From: Luteipulveratus mongoliensis
GTDB taxonomy: Bacteria; Actinomycetota; Actinomycetes; Actinomycetales; Dermatophilaceae
Assembly: GCF_001190945.1 (NCBI RefSeq)
Contig: NZ_CP011112.1
Span: 3,968,001 to 4,032,000, forward strand
DNA length: 64,000 bases
Reading direction: 5' to 3'
The position numbers and the translations under genes were made by a program. The notes below the pieces were generated by a model. The model was not told the DNA's origin. It saw nothing but the letters and a program-made list of their open reading frames with translations, and searched no databases. Positions 58,488-64,000 of this stretch are shown here, piece by piece (the first letter of the stretch is position 1; each line of letters opens with the position of its first letter).

Positions 58488-59756
58488 ATGACGGTGCTGC
58501 AAGCCTGGACCGAGCAGGACGGCGCGTTCTACGCCGGCCAGGTCGCCGACCCCGAGATCCAGCGCTTCACCGTCGACTCGCCCGATACGACGGCAGACGA
58601 CGTCGCCTCGGCGATCCGCGCGCTGCACGCGGATCCCCACGGGCAGTTCGGCCGGGTCATCGTCGATCCCGTCACCGGCGACCTGTGCGGCAACCTCGCT
58701 CTGGAGCGGTCTGCGGCCGAGGTCACCGTGTCCTACTGGGTCGCGGCACATGCGCGTGGCCGAGGTCTGGCACGGCGGGCCGTCCGCGAGGCACTGGACT
58801 GGGTGCGGAGCCACTGGTCGGGCACGAGCACCGCCTTTGCCTCGATCCACGCCGACAATGCCGCGTCGGCGGCCGTGGTCTCCGCGCTGGGCTTCGAGCG
58901 AGCTCCCCAGCGGGACAAGCAGATTCACGTCCGCGGCGAGGACTGGCCGATGCACGGATGGCAGCTGCGGCTGGCGCCGCTCACACCCGACGAGCACGGT
59001 GGGTCCGAGCTCGATGGTGACTACCTCGACCAGCTCTGGGACTTCAACGATCCGGCTGAGTCCGAGGGTCGCCTACGCCGCGCGCGAGATGACGCAGCCG
59101 ACGGCGTACGGGATGAGCTGACGACCCAGGTGGCCCGCGCGCTGGGACTCCAGGAGCAGTTCGACGCAGGGTGGGCCGAGCTGGCGCTCGTCGAGTCCGA
59201 CGGCCCCGTCGTACGCCTGCGCCGCGCCCTCGAGAGCGGCCGGCTCGCGCGGTCGGCCGGCGACACGGACCGCGCAACCGAGTCGTTCCTCGAAGCGACG
59301 CGAGTGACCGACACCGGCCACGACTTCCTGCGGATCGATGCGCTGCACATGCTCGCCATCACCGACGGGCCGCACGCCGAGCAGTGGACCGCCGCGGGGC
59401 TCGAGCTTGCGACCACCACCTCGGACCAACGGGCGAAGCGGTGGGTCGGTTCGCTCATGCTGAACGCCGGATGGGCACACCACGACGCCGGTCGACATGC
59501 TCAAGCCCTGGAGTCGTTCGAGCGCGCTGTCGCGGCGTACGCCGAGCGCGGCGCGCCCGAGCAGCTGCACGCCGCACGATGGGCCGTCGCGCGATGCCTG
59601 AGATCGCTCGGCCGGGACGCCGAAGCCTTGGCGATCCAGGAGCAGCTCGCGCTCGCCGAGCCGACCGATACCTACGTGCAGCAAGAGCTGGCCATCCTGA
59701 ACGCGGTTGGCACTACTGGCGATTCGGCTCCGCCCAATCGAGAAAAGTCTCGATGA
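58488..59756 (+). CDS. GNAT acetyltransferase fused to TPR domain
   Basis: 422-residue two-domain protein. Residues 1-165 are a GNAT fold of the RimJ type (VSYWVAAHARGRGLARRAVREAL, FASIHADNAASAAVVSALGF). From about 178 a tetratricopeptide region begins (LWDFNDPAESEGRLRRARDDA...ELTTQVARALGLQ) and runs to the end. TPR proteins of this kind usually occur alone in actinobacteria, so the joining of the two suggests acetylation aimed at a TPR-bound partner. The last 44 bp overlap the convergent Imm53-like gene. Confidence 0.85.
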   Translation: MTVLQAWTEQDGAFYAGQVADPEIQRFTVDSPDTTADDVASAIRALHADPHGQFGRVIVDPVTGDLCGNLALERSAAEVTVSYWVAAHARGRGLARRAVREALDWVRSHWSGTSTAFASIHADNAASAAVVSALGFERAPQRDKQIHVRGEDWPMHGWQLRLAPLTPDEHGGSELDGDYLDQLWDFNDPAESEGRLRRARDDAADGVRDELTTQVARALGLQEQFDAGWAELALVESDGPVVRLRRALESGRLARSAGDTDRATESFLEATRVTDTGHDFLRIDALHMLAITDGPHAEQWTAAGLELATTTSDQRAKRWVGSLMLNAGWAHHDAGRHAQALESFERAVAAYAERGAPEQLHAARWAVARCLRSLGRDAEALAIQEQLALAEPTDTYVQQELAILNAVGTTGDSAPPNREKSR

Positions 59757-60015
59757 TCCGTTCGAGCTGAGTCTCGTCGCCCGCGCCCTTCCAGACCCCT
59801 TGCTCGATGTAGCAGCAAAACCAGCGGTCCTGTGGTGTCGCCCCGACGCCTTCCTCGATCTCCTCGAACTCGCGGTTCTCCAACCCCGCGCCTTTGAGCT
59901 CGACCTTCACGATCCAACCCGGGTTGGAGACCGTCTCGATCACCACACTGGAGTCGGTCCACTGGTCATCGGACCGCTGCCGAGTCCACTCGCCGAGCCG
60001 CTGAAGACTGTTCAT
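59713..60015 (-). CDS. Imm53-like immunity protein (orphan)
   Basis: 100-residue protein matching the Imm53 pattern: IETVSNPGWIVKVELKGAGLE, RWFCCYIEQGVWKGAGDETQLERIIETFLDW. Imm53 proteins neutralise toxins of contact-dependent or polymorphic-toxin systems. No toxin, WXG100, Hcp or Rhs gene is nearby. TACTCT ends 6 nt before the ATG (leaderless), so it is its own transcript. It could be a survivor of a lost system or protect against competitors. Confidence 0.75.
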   Translation of the reverse strand: MNSLQRLGEWTRQRSDDQWTDSSVVIETVSNPGWIVKVELKGAGLENREFEEIEEGVGATPQDRWFCCYIEQGVWKGAGDETQLERIIETFLDWAEPNRQ

Positions 60016-60078
60016 GCCTGGAGAGTAGGCGACTGGGCGGCCGCGTAGACAGAACGCCTGCGGAGCCCGTCGGGGCGG

Positions 60079-61473
60079 TCAGCCGGCGTGCTGACGGGCG
60101 ATGAGTCGGCGATACCACTCGAAGCTGGACTTCGGAATCCGTTGCTGCGTCTCGTAATCCACGTAGACCAAGCCGAAGCGTCGGGCGTAGCCCTCGGCCC
60201 ACTCGAAGTTGTCCAGCAGCGACCAGCAGTAGTAGCCGCGGACGTCGACTCCCTCATGGGTCGCCGCCACGACAGCGCGCAGGTGGTCCTCGAGGTAGCG
60301 CACCCGGTCGGGATCGTGCACGTGGCCGTTGGACGCCACGACGTCGTCGCACGCGCGGCCGTTCTCGGTGATGTAGACCGGCGGCAGCGTCGGGTAGGTG
60401 TCGTGCAGCCAACGCAGCAGGCGGCGTAGCCCGTCGGAGTCCACCGGCCAGCCCATCTCGGTGCGCTCCTCACCGTCCGCGATGACCTCTTTGAACGCGA
60501 GGTCTGCAGCCGTGCGGCGGGCCGGGTCCGGCTCGTCGTAGTCGGCGGCGACGACGTTGGACGGGAAGTAGTAGTTGACCCCGAGGAAGTCCAGGGGCGC
60601 CGAGATCGTCTCGAGGTCGCCGTCCTGGATCCACGAGAAGTCGGTCAGCCCGGAGTAGACCGTCCGTGCGAGCTCCGGATAGGTCCCGGCGAGAACGGGA
60701 TCGGTGAACAGGCGGTTGGCCGCGAGCAGCGATCGATCGGCCGCCGCTCGGTCGTCGGCAGAGTCCGTGACCGACGCAACCGGCTGCAGGTTGAGGGTGA
60801 TCCCGAGCTGTTGGTCCGGGCTGCCAGAGCCGCTTGCACGGAGCCGCTCGATCGCCAGACCGTGGCCCAGCAGCAGGTGGTGCGCCGCGGCCAGCGCGCC
60901 GTCACCCTCCTGCGCACCCGGCGCGTGCCGGCCGTTGCCGTAACCGAGGATCGAGGAGCAGTACGGCTCGTTGAGCGTGATCCAGCGCGTCACCCGGTCG
61001 GACAGGTGGGCATGCACGATCTCGGAGTACTCGGCGAACCGCTCGGCTGTGTCGCGCACGCGCCAGCCGCCGGCGTCCTCGAGCGGCTGCGGGAGGTCCC
61101 AGTGGTAGAGCGTGATCGCCGGCGCAATTCCCTTGTCCAGCAACGCATCCACCAGCCGGTCGTAGAACGCCAGCCCCTCCTCGTTGGCAGGGCCTTTGCC
61201 GGTCGGCTGGATCCGCGGCCACGCCACCGACAGCCGATAGCTGTCCACCCCGAGGTCAGCCATGAGCTGCACGTCCTCGGGATAGCGGTGGTAGTGGTCG
61301 CACGCCACATCGCCGTTGTCACCACCCGCGACCTTGCCCGGTGTGTGACTGAACGTGTCCCAGATTGAGGGTCCACGACCGTCGGCCGCGATCGCGCCTT
61401 CGATCTGGTACGACGCCGTCGCCACTCCCAGCTCGAATCCCTTTGGCAGGCCGAGGCTTTCGTTAGCACTCAT
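60079..61473 (-). CDS. GH1 beta-glucosidase
   Basis: 464-residue cytoplasmic enzyme (no signal peptide) that hydrolyses beta-glucosides or related beta-glycosides. Acid/base is E169 (TLNEP) and nucleophile E370 (ITENG). The ATG overlaps the stop of the GH5-like hydrolase (ATGA). It is last in the operon that begins with a sugar ABC transporter beyond the right edge, so it likely degrades imported oligosaccharides. Confidence 0.95.
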   Translation of the reverse strand: MSANESLGLPKGFELGVATASYQIEGAIAADGRGPSIWDTFSHTPGKVAGGDNGDVACDHYHRYPEDVQLMADLGVDSYRLSVAWPRIQPTGKGPANEEGLAFYDRLVDALLDKGIAPAITLYHWDLPQPLEDAGGWRVRDTAERFAEYSEIVHAHLSDRVTRWITLNEPYCSSILGYGNGRHAPGAQEGDGALAAAHHLLLGHGLAIERLRASGSGSPDQQLGITLNLQPVASVTDSADDRAAADRSLLAANRLFTDPVLAGTYPELARTVYSGLTDFSWIQDGDLETISAPLDFLGVNYYFPSNVVAADYDEPDPARRTAADLAFKEVIADGEERTEMGWPVDSDGLRRLLRWLHDTYPTLPPVYITENGRACDDVVASNGHVHDPDRVRYLEDHLRAVVAATHEGVDVRGYYCWSLLDNFEWAEGYARRFGLVYVDYETQQRIPKSSFEWYRRLIARQHAG

Positions 61474-63500
61474 CGCTCGTTCCCCTCACTGTCAGTGGAA
61501 CCCAGCACGGTGTCGCCCTGGGCTTGGTCTTGGGTCATCTGCAGCACGGTCACGCCGTACGCCGGGAGCTCGACCTTGGTCACGGCATCGCCTCCCGAGA
61601 GGGGGCGGAGCGTCATGCCGTCCGGGACCCGTGGCGCGGCAACCTGGCTGTCCGCCGACTCACTCACGAACCACACGAACTCGCGGCCATCGTCATGGAC
61701 AAGCCCGTCGACCAGCACGTGTGGCGAGTCGACCTGGACTCGTCGAGCGACGCCCGCCAGCTCGGCCAGCGCGTCGTACAGCTGCCACGTCGGCTCCGGG
61801 TTGGCACGCGGGCGCGCCGCAGCGAGCAGCTCGGTGGGAACCGTTGACAGCACAGCGATTCCGGCACCGATGCGATGCGTCGTGAGGACGACCCGGCCAC
61901 GTTGGTCACGGGCGACGACCTCAGCGTCCAGCGCCTCGACCGGCAGCATGCTGCGAGCCGACTCGCTCCCTGCGACCGGGATGCGCAGCACGTCCCCTGA
62001 TCGCAGCGGACCCAGGTCTCGCTCGAAGGTCACCTCGATGACGTCGTCCTCGAGGGGCTCGGTGATGCCGTACATGAGCTGGTGACGGACCCCGAAGATC
62101 TCCTCGAGCCCGGACCACCACGGCCCACGCTGGAAGTCGGCGTCGCCGAGGCCGTGGGAGGCATAGACGGTGGCGCCCGCCCGGGCCAGCTCGCCGAGCC
62201 GGCGCCAGGTCGGCGCGGTCAGCGCCTTGGTGGATGGCACGAGGTAGAGCGGCAGTCCGTCGGGGATCCCGTCGACCTCACGCGCGAAGTGCACGGCAAG
62301 GTCTGCCTCACGGGCCGCCACGTGCGCCTGCTCCAGCGACGCAAAGATCGGCGTGCGCTCCTCGACGCTCTGGGTGAGCGGCTCAGCCGTCTCGAGATAG
62401 GCCGGTACGACCAGAGCCGCCTGGGCAGGCCACCGGTGGCAGCGCGTGAGGTCGATCGCCTCGACCGTCTCGGCGAAGTCGCGCATCTCAAGCAGCTGCG
62501 GCTTCGGCGAGCCGTCCACGCGAGTCAGCCCGAAGTGCAGCTCGAAGGCGTGGTGCCGGTAGGGATCCTGGTCAGCGAGGTTGTCGAAATCGGTGTTGTT
62601 CCAACCGATCCAGCCCGTCGCGCCGGCCAGCAGCGAGTTGTGCAACGTCTGCCGGTAGTAGTGCGCGGCATGCTCGTCGGAGGCGAAGTCGGACGTGACG
62701 CCGAACTCCTCGAGTACGACCGGCTTCTCGGCCACAGCGGCCAGCTCACAGATGAAGGCGGCCTTGAGGTGCTGGCGTACGACGTCGGTTTCCATCCGGT
62801 AGACGTGCGGTCCGACGAAGTCGACGATGTCCGCGGTGTCCCGCACCGAGAACCCGTTGTCCTCGCCGGTCACCTCGATCCCCCATGCGCCGTCGCCGAG
62901 GGACACCGGCTGACGGCCGCCTCCGGCGCGGACGGCTTGGACCATCAGCTCTGCCCAGCTGGTCACCGTCTCGCGTTCGGCGGCCCCGCCGTAGATGGGC
63001 ATCTCGTTGGAGATCAGCCAGCCGACCACGGCCGGGTGTGACGCGAAACGGGAGACCAAAGTCCTTGCGTACCAAGCCTGTCGGGCGACCAGCCAAGTGT
63101 CGGCGTACAGATCTCGACCGGCACGCCAGGACGGGTCCCAGTTCTCTCCCGACATGTGCCCGACGATGAAGGTCGGCACGCTGGTCATACCGAGCTCGTG
63201 GTGCAGGTCGAGGAAGACCTCGAATCGGTCGACCACGTCCGGGTCCAGCTGGTCGGCGGTCGGCATGGTGTCCGGCCAGTAGAAGAACGACCGTGTCATC
63301 GTCAGGCCGTGGTCGCGCAACGCCGTGAGCTCCTCACGGAGCAGGTCGCGGTCGACGTCGCGCCACATCAGGGGGCCGCCCTGACGCGACCAGAAGTTGG
63401 CCCCGATCCAGACGATCGGATCTTCGCCGCGACGCACAAACCTCATGGGCCGTTCGACGAGACCTGTTGTGGCCGAACGGCTCTCGGACGGCACGGTCAC
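61470..63500 (-). CDS. GH5-like glycoside hydrolase (beta-mannosidase/glucosidase-type)
   Basis: 676-residue protein with no signal peptide. The barrel has NFWSRQGGPLMW, the acid/base E166 in WLISNEMPIY and the nucleophile near E265 (VVLEEFGV), the GH5/GH-A layout. A beta-galactosidase-trimerisation-like domain and a C-terminal beta domain follow. The exact substrate is open, but the operon points to beta-linked oligosaccharides. The GTG at 63500 overlaps the stop of the ABC permease gene (GTGA); the natural N-terminus could also be MRFVRRG at residue 19. Confidence 0.87.
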   Translation of the reverse strand: MTVPSESRSATTGLVERPMRFVRRGEDPIVWIGANFWSRQGGPLMWRDVDRDLLREELTALRDHGLTMTRSFFYWPDTMPTADQLDPDVVDRFEVFLDLHHELGMTSVPTFIVGHMSGENWDPSWRAGRDLYADTWLVARQAWYARTLVSRFASHPAVVGWLISNEMPIYGGAAERETVTSWAELMVQAVRAGGGRQPVSLGDGAWGIEVTGEDNGFSVRDTADIVDFVGPHVYRMETDVVRQHLKAAFICELAAVAEKPVVLEEFGVTSDFASDEHAAHYYRQTLHNSLLAGATGWIGWNNTDFDNLADQDPYRHHAFELHFGLTRVDGSPKPQLLEMRDFAETVEAIDLTRCHRWPAQAALVVPAYLETAEPLTQSVEERTPIFASLEQAHVAAREADLAVHFAREVDGIPDGLPLYLVPSTKALTAPTWRRLGELARAGATVYASHGLGDADFQRGPWWSGLEEIFGVRHQLMYGITEPLEDDVIEVTFERDLGPLRSGDVLRIPVAGSESARSMLPVEALDAEVVARDQRGRVVLTTHRIGAGIAVLSTVPTELLAAARPRANPEPTWQLYDALAELAGVARRVQVDSPHVLVDGLVHDDGREFVWFVSESADSQVAAPRVPDGMTLRPLSGGDAVTKVELPAYGVTVLQMTQDQAQGDTVLGSTDSEGNER

Positions 63501-64000
63501 TTCACCGCGCCTGCTGTGAGACCGGCCACCATGTAGCGCTGCAGCAGGAGGAACGCGATGACGACGGGGACGCTGACCACCAACGCAGCCGCCATGACCT
63601 GGTTCCAGTAGACGTTGATCTGCGTCGAATAGCTCTGCAGGCCGATCGACAAGGTGCGCGTCGTGTCGTTGGTCATCTGCGACGCGAACAAGATCTCGCC
63701 CCACGCGGTCATGAACGCGTAGACCGCAACGGCGATCACCCCGGGGCGGGCAGCAGGGAGGACCACGCGGAAGAGTGCACCCATCGCGTTGCACCCGTCC
63801 ACGCGTGCGGCCTCGTCGAGATCCTTGGGGATGCCGTCCAGATAGCTCGCCAGCATCCAGATCGCGAAGGGCAGCGTGAAGGTCATGTACATGACAATCA
63901 GGCCGACGCGGGTCTGATAGAACACCGTGCTGCCGAGGGTCTTGTCGATGTTGACGAAGACGAGGAAGAGCGGCAGCAGGAACAAGATGCCCGGGAACAT
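63497..64000 (-). CDS. Carbohydrate ABC transporter permease (MalG-like), 5' end beyond the window
   Basis: 167 residues of the membrane permease are visible, with four or so helices and the EAA loop DEAARVDGCNAMGALFRVVLP that contacts the ATPase. It belongs to the binding-protein-dependent sugar importer family. The true start lies outside the window. It is the last transporter gene of the operon that continues into the GH5 and GH1 genes. Confidence 0.9.
   Translation of the reverse strand: MFPGILFLLPLFLVFVNIDKTLGSTVFYQTRVGLIVMYMTFTLPFAIWMLASYLDGIPKDLDEAARVDGCNAMGALFRVVLPAARPGVIAVAVYAFMTAWGEILFASQMTNDTTRTLSIGLQSYSTQINVYWNQVMAAALVVSVPVVIAFLLLQRYMVAGLTAGAVK

Overview
The window is a GC-rich stretch of chromosome from an actinobacterium, probably of the Micrococcales type. 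The reasons are strongly GC-biased codon usage, a SARP/BTAD regulator with an NB-ARC domain, a mycoredoxin-like glutaredoxin beside a DUF664 (mycothiol-transferase-like) protein, septum-formation-family lipoproteins, and many genes that look leaderless (a TANNNT -10 box ending 6-7 nt before the start codon). I see no rRNA, tRNA, insertion sequence, prophage or CRISPR array. Nearly all of the DNA codes, and several neighbouring genes overlap by 4 nt or converge tail to tail with overlaps.

Positions 1-18,200 are mainly branched-chain amino acid biosynthesis on the minus strand: ilvE, leuB, the ilvBNC operon with a transcription attenuator and leader peptide, and ilvD. Inserted among these are a quinone reductase, a large BTAD/NB-ARC regulator (plus strand) facing a DrrAB-like ABC exporter, a second ABC exporter pair and a SixA-like phosphatase. 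The only non-coding stretch over 300 bases is 4107-4571. It holds two candidate micro-ORFs, a hairpin overlapping the first and a perfect terminator-like hairpin after the second.

Positions 18,200-34,800 hold a 2-hydroxyacid dehydrogenase, a lipoprotein sugar-dehydrogenase homologue joined to an unusual sigma-like membrane protein, a sortase-like lipoprotein, gatCAB, a secreted beta-propeller protein, a DUF4333-like membrane protein, a serine hydrolase, an MFS exporter with a divergent TetR repressor, and a ligA-DUF664-glutaredoxin operon.

Positions 34,850-43,530 form a secreted glycan-degradation island: a beta-helix protein, a GH27 alpha-galactosidase, a GH29 alpha-L-fucosidase and a GH20 beta-hexosaminidase or lacto-N-biosidase. 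The genes sit as two divergent pairs. Each divergent promoter region carries two copies of a shared 12-bp motif (AAASATCCGATS), which suggests one regulon controlled by a repressor encoded elsewhere.

Positions 43,530-64,000 contain a MetE-like protein, tandem septum-formation-like lipoproteins, the tRNA-thiolation pair (cysteine desulfurase and mnmA), a decayed nucleotidyltransferase, an ECF-SnoaL sigma factor next to a DHFR-like protein, etfBA, an enoyl-CoA hydratase coupled to a YbjN protein, glgX, a GNAT-TPR fusion, an orphan Imm53-like immunity protein, and an operon of sugar ABC permease, GH5-like hydrolase and GH1 beta-glucosidase that runs off the right edge.
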